A DNA stretch of 64,000 nt. Source: an uncultured Bacteroidales bacterium (GTDB lineage: Bacteria > Bacteroidota > Bacteroidia > Bacteroidales > Bacteroidaceae). The notes under the pieces are model-generated. The model made no database searches. It was not told the origin of the DNA and worked only from the letters and a program-made list of their open reading frames with translations. The DNA lies in the NCBI GenBank assembly GCA_902798615.1, contig CADBXL010000006.1, positions 1 to 64,000 on the forward strand. The letters are read 5' to 3'. This document shows, piece by piece, positions 9,389 through 17,821 of this stretch; position 1 is the first letter of the stretch; every line of letters starts with the position of its first letter. A program made the position numbers and the translations under genes.

Positions 9389-9862
9389 TTACTGATTACT
9401 TTTTAATGCTGCGGTAATGTTCTCAGACACCTGCTTGATTGGTATCTCCTGATTTATCACCACAAAAATCGTATCATCTCCGGCTATTGTTCCAAGCACT
9501 CCCTCAGGCATAGCTGTATCCAGATGATATGCAATACTACCAGCATGTCCGGGTTTGGTCTTTATAACCCCCATATTTCCAGAGAACTGCATAGAGACAA
9601 AACCAGGAACAGGAGGATTGTCAACCAGAGTATATGCCTGATATACACGCTTGTAAAGAGTTTCCTCAGGCAAAAGATATATAGATCTGCCATCAGCAAC
9701 CATTTTCTTTACAATCTTGAGCTTGTTCATGTCTCGCGAAAGAGTTGACTGAGTAACCGTGAATCCTTCAAGCGCTAATGCCTGTATCACTTCCTCCTGT
9801 GAACTCAATTCCTTACGAGCAATAACAGCTCTCAAAGCCGCCATTCTATCGTTTTTTTTCAT
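9389..9862 (-). CDS. argR: Arginine repressor ArgR
   Basis: Arginine-sensing repressor, normally hexameric. The 157-aa form from ATG 9862 (MKKNDRMAALRAVI) has the N-terminal winged helix (SSQEEVIQALALEGFTVTQS, then TLSRDMNKL) and the C-terminal arginine-binding core (TKPGHAGSIAYHLD, GTIAGDDTIFVV). The frame is open 18 codons further up, but that stretch overlaps the predicted transcription start (-7 box 9894-9901), so 9862 or the ATG at 9844 is the real start. As first gene of the arg/pro operon, downstream of candidate ArgR boxes, it is probably autoregulated. Confidence 0.94.
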   Translation of the reverse strand: MKKNDRMAALRAVIARKELSSQEEVIQALALEGFTVTQSTLSRDMNKLKIVKKMVADGRSIYLLPEETLYKRVYQAYTLVDNPPVPGFVSMQFSGNMGVIKTKPGHAGSIAYHLDTAMPEGVLGTIAGDDTIFVVINQEIPIKQVSENITAALKSNQ

Positions 9863-9893
9863 CAATATGCAGGAATTATTCTTTTTCGGAGTG

Positions 9894-10010
9894 CAAAAGT
9901 ACAAACATTTCTGCATATATCCAAATTTTATTCAGAAAATATGAATATTTCTATATAAATAATGCATATCCGTTATTTTTAATATGCATATTTCTGCATA
10001 TAATTGCATA
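9894..10010 (-). promoter_or_regulatory. arg operon promoter with candidate ArgR boxes
   Basis: The minus-strand -7 box TACTTTTG (9894-9901) and -33 TTTG (9922-9925) are 20 bp apart. A TGCATA box (9912-9917) lies in the spacer. Further upstream are TGCATA at 9963-9968 and three more at 9985, 9995 and 10005, exactly 10 bp apart. TATGCATA is self-palindromic and AT-rich like known ARG boxes. Placement upstream of argR supports an autoregulatory operator; direct proof is lacking. Confidence 0.75.
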
Positions 10011-10018
10011 TTGCGATT

Positions 10019-10693
10019 CTATTTCGCAAATACCTTCTCAATATCACCAGAATAAGTATTCATTCTTATGCAAATCCTATCTCCTGCAGAATATTCTTTT
10101 AGAGGGACACTAAGATATACCGTCTGAGTATAGTATTCAGGAATAGCATCCTGATCATGATGAAGAGTCAGATAATAGGTCTTGCTACCATCTGCCATTG
10201 TCTCCACAGAATTAACAACAAGCCCTACCTTATGAACAGCATCTTCATTCTCTGCATTTCCAACCATCAATCCAAGCGACATATTAATGTAACTGCTATT
10301 CTGAGCCTTCCATGCGCTGATAAACTTGACAGGATCAACTTTAAGAGTCAACGAAGACTGTTTGTCTAAAGGTTTCAAGACATAAACCCGTTTCTGCGAC
10401 TTCAAGTCAATGAAATTGTTCCCTTCCTTATTATAATATAGCATCATGCGATACGTGGTATCCCTATGCTCCATATTCTCAGGAAGCAAGTATGATGATG
10501 ATACCGCAAGCCGTTCGTCAGAATCAGTAACAATACTCTTTATCTCCCTACCCACGACATGCATATCCACCATCTCTGCCATAAGGTAAGAGAGGGAGGT
10601 ATCACCCGTTTCGTATGGCTCAACAGTACATGAAACCATAAGGAAAAAGGCACTTACGAGCAACAAGCTCCTATGCAAGTAAACGTATCTCAA
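10019..10693 (-). CDS. NigD-like lipoprotein
   Basis: A 224-aa secreted lipoprotein with an N-terminal hydrophobic segment ending in a lipobox (FFLMVSC, Cys about 22). The body has the two-part beta-rich layout of NigD-like proteins of Bacteroidetes (LKPLDKQSSLTLKVD and the C-terminal VYLSVPLKEY...GDRICIRMNTYSG). The function of this family is unknown beyond surface location. It overlaps the acyltransferase gene by 4 bp (ATGA-type coupling) and is the last gene of the PASTA-rluD-ddl-acyltransferase operon. It ends only 8 bp before the arg operator boxes. Confidence 0.75.
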   Translation of the reverse strand: MRYVYLHRSLLLVSAFFLMVSCTVEPYETGDTSLSYLMAEMVDMHVVGREIKSIVTDSDERLAVSSSYLLPENMEHRDTTYRMMLYYNKEGNNFIDLKSQKRVYVLKPLDKQSSLTLKVDPVKFISAWKAQNSSYINMSLGLMVGNAENEDAVHKVGLVVNSVETMADGSKTYYLTLHHDQDAIPEYYTQTVYLSVPLKEYSAGDRICIRMNTYSGDIEKVFAK

Positions 10694-11865
10694 TCTTTCT
10701 GAACCTTTGCATTAAGGTAATTACGAGCAGGGTTCGAATACATGGTAAGCAACCTCTCACGAAGGAATGCCATATCCGGATTCGGGACACGAACCTTTGA
10801 AAGTCTCTCGGCAACATAAGCCTCAAACACTTTCACATCAGCCTCTGTATATTTATCGCTATGAGCCTTCGGAGTACCCTCTATCTCATCAAGCGCAATC
10901 CAGTTACCCGGATAGAGCCTATAGCGTCTATGTATTTCCTCATCAATATGCTTGGCTACAGCTGCAAAGACTTCCTGCTTTGGCATATCGGCAGGCAGAG
11001 TATCAAGCCAGGCATCAATACAAGGAGCTGCCTCATAATGCAGGTGTCCCTTCTTGCCGAAGATACCCGTCTTCATATTGTCAAGGTCATCCTGTTTGCT
11101 CTTCTTCCAACCCACAACATCTCTCTTGAACTGGAATTCCTCTGCCTTGAGATAGTCGCACGGATCATACTCGTATGATATAGCGAGCGGAACGATATGC
11201 AGATGCTTCAAGCGGTCAATAACACTACCCTCGCCTCCCATGGCGAACATCTTCAGTACAGCCTCCTGAGTTCTGTCGTCTGAATCCTTGGCACGTCCCT
11301 CACGCTGGGCAATCCATACATTCTCGCCCTTCTCATTCACGGCAAAGTGGATATACTGGCTCATAAGTATGCTTGAGCGGAGCATTTCCTTCGGAGACAA
11401 CCCCCTTCGGACGGTGAACGATTTGTTCAGCCTTACAAGTTTCTTGATCCAAGGATATATAAGAAGATTATCTCCAATACCAATCTCACAGGTATGGGCG
11501 AAATCATTCTTGATGAGCAGTACATCAAGAAAAGCAGAATCAAGAACTATATCACGATGGTTTGAAAGGAAGATATAGCTCCCTTTCCTGTCAAGGCTCT
11601 TGTCAAAACCGAAACCGCTTGACTTGGTGGTCTTGAATTTGACATAGTTAACAAGAGGCTTCATCAGTCTTATCTGGAAGTCCTGCGAGTTTTTCACCCT
11701 CCAGAGAAGCATTCGTATCAATCCGTTACGCACAGACTTAGGCAGCCAAGGAACAAGTCCCTTCAGCACAAGCGAAAACTGCCTGTCTTTAAGCAGTTCG
11801 TCTATGACTACAGGAACTTCCTCTGGCTCATAAGGACGGATGTCATCGAAATCGTGAATTGTCAT
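10690..11865 (-). CDS. PlsC-like glycerolipid acyltransferase
   Basis: A 391-aa protein of the glycerol-3-phosphate/1-acyl-glycerol-3-phosphate acyltransferase superfamily, acting at the cytoplasmic membrane. Block I appears as FLSNHRDIVLD, a variant spacing of the usual HX4D. Block III appears as QREGRAKDSDDRT. These place the active site in the first half; the second half is a family-specific extension with no recognised motif. It lies 17 bp downstream of ddl and overlaps the lipoprotein gene. The actual acceptor is unknown. Confidence 0.82.
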   Translation of the reverse strand: MTIHDFDDIRPYEPEEVPVVIDELLKDRQFSLVLKGLVPWLPKSVRNGLIRMLLWRVKNSQDFQIRLMKPLVNYVKFKTTKSSGFGFDKSLDRKGSYIFLSNHRDIVLDSAFLDVLLIKNDFAHTCEIGIGDNLLIYPWIKKLVRLNKSFTVRRGLSPKEMLRSSILMSQYIHFAVNEKGENVWIAQREGRAKDSDDRTQEAVLKMFAMGGEGSVIDRLKHLHIVPLAISYEYDPCDYLKAEEFQFKRDVVGWKKSKQDDLDNMKTGIFGKKGHLHYEAAPCIDAWLDTLPADMPKQEVFAAVAKHIDEEIHRRYRLYPGNWIALDEIEGTPKAHSDKYTEADVKVFEAYVAERLSKVRVPNPDMAFLRERLLTMYSNPARNYLNAKVQKD

Positions 11866-11882
11866 TTTCTCTTTTCTTCTGA

Positions 11883-12884
11883 TTAGAACTGGTTCTCAAC
11901 GATGTCAGAAAGCACATCCTTGATATCAAGACCGGCAGCACGCACCTGCTGTGGAATGAAAGACGTAGCGGTCATGCCTGGAGTGGTATTTATCTCAAGC
12001 ATATTGATCTTGTCCGTACCATCAGCCTGCTTTGAGATGATATAGTCAATACGGATGATACCATTGGCATGAAGGATATCATAGATAGCAGATGTAATCT
12101 TTGCAACACGCTCTGATGTTTCAGGAGCCAGACGGGCAGGAGTAATCTCCTGTACCTGACCGTTATACTTGGCATCATAGTCGAAGAATTCGTTCTCAGT
12201 AACCACCTCAGTAGCAGGAAGTACGACAGACTTTGTCTTTGTCTTATAACAGCCCTGAGAAATCTCAGTACCCTCAAGATAGCTCTCTATCATTACGGTA
12301 TCGCTCTCCATGAATGCCTTGCGCAAAGCCGGAGCCAACTGGTCGAATTCCTTCACCTTACTTACACCAAAGCTACTGCCATCAGCAGCTGGTTTTACGA
12401 AACATGGGAAACCGACAGTCTTCTGAAGCTGCTCCTCGGTAAGCGAATCCTCATCACCACGACGAACGAGAACGCTCTCAGCAACAGCAACTCCGAAACC
12501 ACGAAGATAGTTGTTCAGCACGAACTTGTCAAAGGTAAGAGCCTCAACAAGCACACCACTTGTAGAGTATGGAAGATGAATCAAATCAAAGTAGCCTTGA
12601 AGCAGACCATTCTCACCCGGAGTACCATGTATAGTAATATATGCATAGTCAACAACGACTGTCTTACCATTATGACGGAAAGAGAAGTCATTACGGTCAA
12701 TAGGCGCGATTGTGCCGTCAGGGAAGTCCACATGCCAATCCTGTCCCTTGATATCTACGATATAAAGGTCATACTTGTCTTTGTCAAAGAAAGAATACAA
12801 GCCTTGAGCAGAGCGCATTGAAACATCATGCTCAGAAGAGTCGCCACCACAAACGATGGCTATTGTGCGTTTGATATTTGCCAT
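11883..12884 (-). CDS. ddl: D-alanine--D-alanine ligase
   Basis: ATP-grasp enzyme making the D-Ala-D-Ala used by MurF. The 333-aa protein has the N-terminal VCGGDSSEHDVSMRSA motif, the ITIHGTPGENGLLQGYFD loop, the ATP-grasp segment FVKPAADGSSFGVSKV and the C-terminal metal-binding INMLEINTTPGMTATSF. It lies in an operon between rluD (22 bp) and the acyltransferase (17 bp). Confidence 0.97.
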   Translation of the reverse strand: MANIKRTIAIVCGGDSSEHDVSMRSAQGLYSFFDKDKYDLYIVDIKGQDWHVDFPDGTIAPIDRNDFSFRHNGKTVVVDYAYITIHGTPGENGLLQGYFDLIHLPYSTSGVLVEALTFDKFVLNNYLRGFGVAVAESVLVRRGDEDSLTEEQLQKTVGFPCFVKPAADGSSFGVSKVKEFDQLAPALRKAFMESDTVMIESYLEGTEISQGCYKTKTKSVVLPATEVVTENEFFDYDAKYNGQVQEITPARLAPETSERVAKITSAIYDILHANGIIRIDYIISKQADGTDKINMLEINTTPGMTATSFIPQQVRAAGLDIKDVLSDIVENQF

Positions 12885-12906
12885 TTTAATGTATTGTATT
12901 TTTATT

Positions 12907-13995
12907 TTATTTCTCGTTTAAGAAGGCATTAGCGCCATTCACATAGTTTCTCCATTTTTCAATGAGTGCAGAGAAATCCTCAGGCCACTCACTTGTGAAG
13001 TCCATCTGCTCACCTGTTATAGGATGTACAAAACCAAGAGTCTTGGCATGAAGAGCCTGACGCGGACAGAGTTTGAAACAGTTCTGGATAAATGCCTTAT
13101 ATGTAGAAGAACGCGTACCACGAAGGACTTCCGAACCGCCATATCTCTCATCACAGAACAGAGGATGCCCGATATGCTTCATGTGAGCCCTTATCTGATG
13201 CGTACGGCCAGTCTCAAGGATGCACTCTATCAGAGTTACATAACCGAATTTCTCTATAACCTTCCAATGAGTAACGGCAGACTTACCTATGCCTGAGTCG
13301 GGAGCGGTAACCGTCATCCTCAGCCTGTCCTTTGGATCACGCGTGATATTGCCTTCAATCCTACCTTCATCCTCTGTGAAGTGTCCCCATACAAGGGCAT
13401 GATACGAGCGATGCGTAGTCTTATTGAAGAACTGCTTACCAAGGGCAGACTTTGCCTCTGGCGTCTTTGCTACTACAAGCAAACCACTGGTATCCTTGTC
13501 AATACGATGCACAAGACCTACCTCTGGAGAATTTGGGTCAAACTCCGGAACATCCTTCATATGCCATGCCACAGCATTGATAAGCGTACCACTGAAGTTT
13601 CCTGCCCCCGGATGAACCACCATACCAGCCTCCTTATTGATAACCATGAGATAATCATCCTCGTACACCACATTGAGAGGGATGTCTTCCGGATATATTG
13701 TAGTATCATGCTTCGGACGAGAGAGCATCAGCGTCACCACATCACCCGGGCGAACCTTGTAGTTGCTCTTCACCGGCTTGTCATTCACATGAATGTAGCC
13801 TGCCTCAGCAGCAGCCTGAATGCGGTTGCGCGAAGAATGCTGCATGTGCTCGAAGAGGAACTTGTCGATTCTCAACTTCTCCTGACCTGCATCAGCAACG
13901 ATACGGAAATGCTCATAGAGCTGTCCGTCTTCTGTCTGAGCATCATCAACTTCCTCGATATCTATATCGTCGAATATTTCTTCCTGTTCTTTCAA
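12907..13995 (-). CDS. rluD: RluD-family 23S rRNA pseudouridine synthase
   Basis: Isomerises uridines in 23S rRNA. The 362-aa protein has an N-terminal S4-type RNA-binding segment (RIDKFLFEHMQHSSRNRIQ, then VNDKPVKSNYKVRPGD) and the catalytic motif HRIDKDTSGLLVVAK. The C-terminal GRTHQIRAHMKHIGHPL is also typical. An acidic N-terminal leader precedes the S4 domain. No ATG occurs near the N-terminus; the likely start is TTG at 13995, which follows the 29-bp repeat copy P1 by 2 bp. That repeat supplies both an in-frame stop and an AAGGA-like ribosome binding sequence. Confidence 0.93.
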   Translation of the reverse strand: MKEQEEIFDDIDIEEVDDAQTEDGQLYEHFRIVADAGQEKLRIDKFLFEHMQHSSRNRIQAAAEAGYIHVNDKPVKSNYKVRPGDVVTLMLSRPKHDTTIYPEDIPLNVVYEDDYLMVINKEAGMVVHPGAGNFSGTLINAVAWHMKDVPEFDPNSPEVGLVHRIDKDTSGLLVVAKTPEAKSALGKQFFNKTTHRSYHALVWGHFTEDEGRIEGNITRDPKDRLRMTVTAPDSGIGKSAVTHWKVIEKFGYVTLIECILETGRTHQIRAHMKHIGHPLFCDERYGGSEVLRGTRSSTYKAFIQNCFKLCPRQALHAKTLGFVHPITGEQMDFTSEWPEDFSALIEKWRNYVNGANAFLNEK

Positions 13996-13997
13996 AA

Positions 13998-14026
13998 TTC
14001 CTTATTGTTACCTGTTACTTGTTACC
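13998..14026 (+). repeat. Heptad repeat copy P1
   Basis: 29-bp element; on the minus strand it reads GGTAACA-AGTAACA-GGTAACA-ATAAGGAA (heptads). It fills the gap between the PASTA gene stop and the rluD start inside an operon. Identical or near-identical copies lie at 19155, 20457, 20617, 20734, 24035 and 25649. Confidence 0.92.
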
Positions 14027-14033
14027 ACTTGTG

Positions 14034-14693
14034 CTACTCAACAACCTGGAAGTTATCAACCTCACCTCCATTGACATCTCCGCGCTCAGGCATATTGACA
14101 TACACCGCATCGGTAACAACAACGGAATCGTTGGCATCACGCTGACCGCTACCTATCTGAAGCACTATCTTTTCTTCAATAGAAACCCGGTCTCCAGCAG
14201 CCAGACTCTTTCCATTGCACTCAACGCCATACACCCAATCCTTCTCACCGGTAACATATTTCGGATCACCGACAAGGAAGCCCATAGCCGTAAGCTTTGC
14301 CTGAGCCTCGCGGTAAGAGCAGTTGTCTATCACATCAGGCATCGTAAGCACAGGAGAATCAGCTGCGTTTATGGTAAGATAGATTGTACGACCGGTCTTC
14401 ACCTTCTGACCGACCTCTGGTGAAAGTTCCAACACGGCATCGGCAGGCAAGGTCTTGACATATCCAGTATCGACAACAACGACATTGAAGCCAAGGCTAT
14501 TGAGTATGCGCTCGGCATCGTCAAACGTGCGACGACGCACATCAGGTATGGATATAGCCTCTCCGTGATGAGTGTAAGTATCAAGACCATACTTTATGCC
14601 CATCACACAAACAACCACCACCAAGGCCATCGCAAGAAGATTTGCCCAAAGGAAGCTGCTTTTGAACTTACTCAAGAATTCTTTTCCATTCAT
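14034..14693 (-). CDS. PASTA-domain membrane protein
   Basis: A 219-aa single-pass protein. The N-terminal transmembrane helix (LWANLLAMALVVVVCVMGI, about 15-33) is followed by three PASTA repeats: IPDVRRRTFDDAERILNSLG, then a module with VLELSPEVGQKVKTGRTIYL, then MPDVIDNCSYREAQAKLTAM. PASTA domains bind peptidoglycan or muropeptides in kinases and PBPs; here there is no kinase domain. It is the first gene of the operon with rluD, ddl, the acyltransferase and the lipoprotein, consistent with a cell-wall role. Confidence 0.9.
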   Translation of the reverse strand: MNGKEFLSKFKSSFLWANLLAMALVVVVCVMGIKYGLDTYTHHGEAISIPDVRRRTFDDAERILNSLGFNVVVVDTGYVKTLPADAVLELSPEVGQKVKTGRTIYLTINAADSPVLTMPDVIDNCSYREAQAKLTAMGFLVGDPKYVTGEKDWVYGVECNGKSLAAGDRVSIEEKIVLQIGSGQRDANDSVVVTDAVYVNMPERGDVNGGEVDNFQVVE

Positions 14694-14715
14694 TGTCTAT
14701 GTGCATATTTTGGTA

Positions 14716-14746
14716 CAAAGGTAAGACAAACCGCCCAAATTACAAA
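14716..14746 (-). promoter_or_regulatory. Promoter of the PASTA-rluD-ddl operon
   Basis: Minus-strand -7 box TACCTTTG (14716-14723) with -33 TTTG (14743-14746), 19-bp spacer. It lies 23 bp upstream of the PASTA start codon. Confidence 0.8.
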
Positions 14747-14774
14747 ATTTCTCGCGTACTTTTTTATTTATATA

Positions 14775-14816
14775 ACAAAAAAGCAGTCTTCCATATTAGA
14801 AAGACTGCCTTTTTTA
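14775..14816 (-). terminator. Terminator after rpmH
   Basis: Inverted repeat AAGCAGTCTT (14781-14790) / AAGACTGCCT (14801-14810), flanked by an A-run on the left and a T-run on the right. It can therefore work in either direction. It ends rpmH transcription before the PASTA operon promoter. Confidence 0.85.
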
Positions 14817-14833
14817 TGACTCAAGAGCCATAA

Positions 14834-14989
14834 TTACTTACCGTGGTTCTCTGAGCTAACAGTAAGCTTCTTACGACCGTGTGCGCGACGAGATGCGAGT
14901 ACGCGACGACCATTCTTAGTTGCCATGCGAGCACGGAAACCATGCTTGTTCACGCGACGGCGGTTGTGTGGCTGAAATGTTCTTTTCAT
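14834..14989 (-). CDS. rpmH: 50S ribosomal protein L34
   Basis: A 51-aa highly basic protein beginning [20 protein letters not shown] and continuing with the invariant [20 protein letters not shown] of L34. L34 is a small structural protein of the large ribosomal subunit. The gene stands alone, divergent from efp, with its own promoter and terminator. A short C-terminal tail ([11 protein letters not shown]) is typical of Bacteroidetes L34. Confidence 0.98.
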   Translation of the reverse strand: MKRTFQPHNRRRVNKHGFRARMATKNGRRVLASRRAHGRKKLTVSSENHGK

Positions 14990-15063
14990 TGTTGTTCTAT
15001 TTTATTTGTTATTTTTTTGTTTCTAAACTTTTGTCAAAAGGCGCTTTTACGCAATTCAGGGTG

Positions 15064-15071
15064 CAAAAGTA
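15064..15071 (-). promoter_or_regulatory. rpmH promoter (-7 box)
   Basis: Minus-strand TACTTTTG followed by CACC, 75 bp upstream of the rpmH start. No exact -33 TTTG at the standard distance, so the assignment rests on the -7 box. Confidence 0.65.
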
Positions 15072-15186
15072 CTCATATTTTTTGAATTAACAAAGAATTT
15101 CGGCTAATTTAGCATCAAAAAAACGTATTTTTCTTTATTTCGAGTAGTTTTTTTGTTAAAAAGGAGTTTTTTTAGCGAAAATATAG

Positions 15187-15194
15187 TAACTTTG
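15187..15194 (+). promoter_or_regulatory. efp promoter (-7 box)
   Basis: TAACTTTG at the expected place 44 bp upstream of the efp start, preceded by a T-rich tract at the -33 position rather than a clean TTTG. Confidence 0.7.
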
Positions 15195-15237
15195 CAGCCA
15201 AATTGGTAAAAACAAATTTCATAACAATAAAACAACA

Positions 15238-15804
15238 ATGATTAATTCACAGGACATTAAGAAGGGTGTAGCAGTTCGCATGGACGGCGGCATCTGGGTG
15301 TGCATCGATTTCCAGCACCGCAAGCCAGGCAAGGGCAACACAATCATGATCATCAAACTGAAGAACGTAACCGACGGTCGCGTACTTGAGCGCCGCTTCA
15401 ACATCGGTGAGAAGCTTGAGGAAGTTCAGATTACACGTCGCCCATACCAGTACCTCTACAAGGAGGGTGAGGACTATATCTTCATGAATCAGGAGACATA
15501 CGACCAGACTCCTATCTCTTCTGAACTCGTAACAGGCGTTGAGTACATGAAGGAGAGCGACATCGTTGAGGTTGTAAGCGACGCTGACACAGACACCGTT
15601 CTCTACGCTGAGATGCCAGTTAAGACTGTTCTTCGCGTTACTCACTCTGAGCCAGGCGTAAAGGGCGATACAGCTACAAACACTCTCAAGCCAGCAACTC
15701 TTGAGACAGGTGCTGAGATCCGTGTACCTCTCTTCATCAACGAGGGCGACCTCGTACAGGTAGATACACGTGACGGTAGCTACATTCAGCGCATGAAGGA
15801 GTAA
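15238..15804 (+). CDS. efp: Elongation factor P
   Basis: Relieves ribosome stalling at polyproline stretches. The 188-aa protein has the three-domain EF-P layout. The KOW-like N-terminal domain has the tip loop FQHRKPGKGNT, where a Lys or Arg occupies the modifiable position. The C-terminal OB domains end with DTRDGSYIQRMKE, the EF-P signature. Codon use is strongly biased (CGC, GGT), as expected for a highly expressed gene. It has its own promoter and is followed after 39 bp by a glycosyltransferase gene. Confidence 0.97.
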   Translation: MINSQDIKKGVAVRMDGGIWVCIDFQHRKPGKGNTIMIIKLKNVTDGRVLERRFNIGEKLEEVQITRRPYQYLYKEGEDYIFMNQETYDQTPISSELVTGVEYMKESDIVEVVSDADTDTVLYAEMPVKTVLRVTHSEPGVKGDTATNTLKPATLETGAEIRVPLFINEGDLVQVDTRDGSYIQRMKE

Positions 15805-15843
15805 TCTCCTTTCCCTATATTTAGGTTATCCTAAAATGGATAT

Positions 15844-16881
15844 ATGAAATATAGTATTATAGTACCAGTATATAATAGGCCTGACGAGGTTGACGAACTG
15901 CTTGACAGTCTCACCCGTCAGGCTTATTCCGACTTTGAGGTCATCATCGTCGAGGATGGCTCTTCAATTCCTTGCAAGGACGTATGCGAGAAATACGGCA
16001 ACAGCCTCCCTCTCAGCTATTTCCTAAAGGAGAACTCAGGTCCGGGACAAAGCCGCAACTATGGCGCAGAACGTGCCAAAGGCGACTACCTCATCATCCT
16101 CGACAGCGACGTGGTCCTGCCCGACGGCTATCTGAAGGCTCTCGACAAAGAGCTAAGCGAGAACCCTTGCGAGGCTTTCGGCGGAGCTGATGCCTCCCAC
16201 CCTTCATTCACTCCTGTGCAGAAGGCAATCTCCTACTCCATGACCTCGTTCTTCACAACAGGTGGAATACGCGGAGGAAAGGCGAAGCTCGACAAGTTCT
16301 ACCCACGCTCATACAACATGGGCATAAAGCGTGAGGTTTACCAACAGCTCGGAGGATTCTCGAAGATGCGCTTCGGTGAGGACATCGACTTCTCCTACCG
16401 CATCGTGGAGGCTGGCCACAAATGCCGTCTGTTCCCATCAGCTTGGGTATGGCACAAACGCCGCACCGACCTTAGGAAATTCTTCCGACAGGTATATAAT
16501 AGTGGTATAGCGCGCATAAACCTTGAAAAGCGCCACCCAGGCACTATGAAACTGGTACACATGCTCCCGATGGTCTTCACCGTAGGAGTTATCGCGCTAA
16601 TTCTCATATCCATGACCGGCCGTCTGCTCATGCACTATGACGACCCTCACAAATGGTACTGGCTATGCGCAGCTCCCTGGCTACCGATATTGCTCTACTC
16701 GCTGCTCATCTTCATCGACTCAACCATACGCAACAAGTCGCCACGCATCGGCTTTATCAGCATAGCAGCCGCCTTCGTTCAGCTCATGGGCTATGGATTC
16801 GGATTCCTTGAGGCATGGTGGAAGAGATGTGTAAGAAAGCAGGACGAGTTCCAAGCATTCGAGAAGACTTTCTATAAGTAA
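15844..16881 (+). CDS. Family 2 glycosyltransferase with C-terminal membrane helices
   Basis: A 345-aa protein with a GT-A domain: YSIIVPVYNRPDEVDELLDS, EDGSS, then the DXD-like ILDSDVVLPDGYL and FGEDIDFSYRI further on. The last ~120 residues hold three hydrophobic segments (MLPMVFTVGVIALILI, PWLPILLYSLLIFI, GFISIAAAFVQLMGYGFGF), so the enzyme is anchored in the inner membrane. The likely role is polysaccharide or glycolipid assembly; the sugar donor is not predictable. It may be co-transcribed with efp. The DNA is more GC-rich than the envelope operon further right. Confidence 0.88.
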   Translation: MKYSIIVPVYNRPDEVDELLDSLTRQAYSDFEVIIVEDGSSIPCKDVCEKYGNSLPLSYFLKENSGPGQSRNYGAERAKGDYLIILDSDVVLPDGYLKALDKELSENPCEAFGGADASHPSFTPVQKAISYSMTSFFTTGGIRGGKAKLDKFYPRSYNMGIKREVYQQLGGFSKMRFGEDIDFSYRIVEAGHKCRLFPSAWVWHKRRTDLRKFFRQVYNSGIARINLEKRHPGTMKLVHMLPMVFTVGVIALILISMTGRLLMHYDDPHKWYWLCAAPWLPILLYSLLIFIDSTIRNKSPRIGFISIAAAFVQLMGYGFGFLEAWWKRCVRKQDEFQAFEKTFYK

Positions 16882-16911
16882 TAAACCGTAACAAGCATAA
16901 TCTAATCGCCT

Positions 16912-17748
16912 ATGTGGAGAGTAAAAGAATTCTATGAGCCAGAGGATTTCAAGGAAGAAACCTCAAAGGCTGAAAACACAAAGAATAATGAGCCGAACGA
17001 AGCTCACAATACGGAATGCCCATCGCCTTCCGGCTCCCTCCCTACGGGGGAGGGCGGGGGGAGAGGCAGCTTCCCTATCACCTCATGGGCAGAGGACGAC
17101 CGACCTCGCGAGAAGCTTGCACGCATAGGAGCAGAGAACCTGTCAGATGCAGAGCTTATCGCCATCCTCATAGGCTCGGGCAATACAAGCGAGTCAGCCG
17201 TTGACCTTATGAAGCGCATCCTCAAGGATTGCGACAACAACCTCGGCATCCTCGGCAGGAAAAGCATCTCCGAACTCACCGCATACAACGGCATAGGCGA
17301 GGCGAAAGCCATTTCAATACTCGCTGCCTGCGAACTGGGCAAACGTCGTGAGCATGAGGATAAACTCGAACGCCTCGACCTCAGCCAGCCTGACGCCATC
17401 TACCAGCACCTGTTGCCGAAGATGCGCGACCTCGACGTGGAAGAGGCCTACATAGTGCTGATGAACAATAACTACAAGCACATCAAGACCGTGCGCCTCT
17501 CACATGGGGGAATAACCGAAACGGCCGTTGACGTGCGCGTAATAATAAAGGAAGCGGTATTATGCAACGCCACCATCGTTGCCCTTGCCCACAATCATCC
17601 GAGTGGCAATATCCATCCAAGCGGCCACGACGACCAGATCACCCGACAGGTGAAATCCGCCTGCGATGCCATGCGCCTGCATTTTGCCGACCATATCATC
17701 GTGACTGACGGAGCCTACTACTCATATCACGAGAGTGGGAAACTCTAG
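16912..17748 (+). CDS. radC: RadC/JAB-domain protein with repeat-encoded N-terminal segment
   Basis: A 278-aa RadC-family protein. The helix-hairpin-helix part begins WAEDDRPREKLARIGAENLS (about residue 59), and the JAB metalloprotease-like motif is LAHNHPSGNIHPSGHDD. The family is linked to DNA repair or transformation, but its biochemical role is unsettled. Residues about 38-52 (SPSGSLPTGEGGGRG) are encoded by a 43-bp GC-rich repeat; a perfect inverted copy begins directly after the stop codon. No alternative start codon exists in frame between the repeat and the conserved domain, so the repeat must be translated if the gene is expressed. Confidence 0.9.
   Translation: MWRVKEFYEPEDFKEETSKAENTKNNEPNEAHNTECPSPSGSLPTGEGGGRGSFPITSWAEDDRPREKLARIGAENLSDAELIAILIGSGNTSESAVDLMKRILKDCDNNLGILGRKSISELTAYNGIGEAKAISILAACELGKRREHEDKLERLDLSQPDAIYQHLLPKMRDLDVEEAYIVLMNNNYKHIKTVRLSHGGITETAVDVRVIIKEAVLCNATIVALAHNHPSGNIHPSGHDDQITRQVKSACDAMRLHFADHIIVTDGAYYSYHESGKL
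17025..17067 (+). repeat. GC-rich palindromic repeat Q1 (inside radC)
   Basis: 43-bp element containing the palindromic core CTCCCTACGGGGGAG and G-rich arms. It is translated in radC. Its exact inverted copy lies at 17749-17791. Confidence 0.93.
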
Positions 17749-17791
17749 GCCTCTCCCCCCGCCCTCCCCCGTAGGGAGGGAGCCGGAAGGC
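17749..17791 (-). repeat. GC-rich palindromic repeat Q1' (inverted copy)
   Basis: Perfect 43/43 reverse complement of the element at 17025-17067, starting at the base after the radC stop codon and ending 30 bp before the DUF59 gene. It may also form a transcript hairpin. Confidence 0.93.
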
Positions 17792-17821
17792 GAAAAAAGT
17801 AATTAGTAAAAAACAACAGAT

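Noticed and set aside
13381-14145. 254-aa plus-strand frame opposite rluD and the PASTA gene
   Set aside because: Antisense across two conserved genes and repeat P1; no domain.
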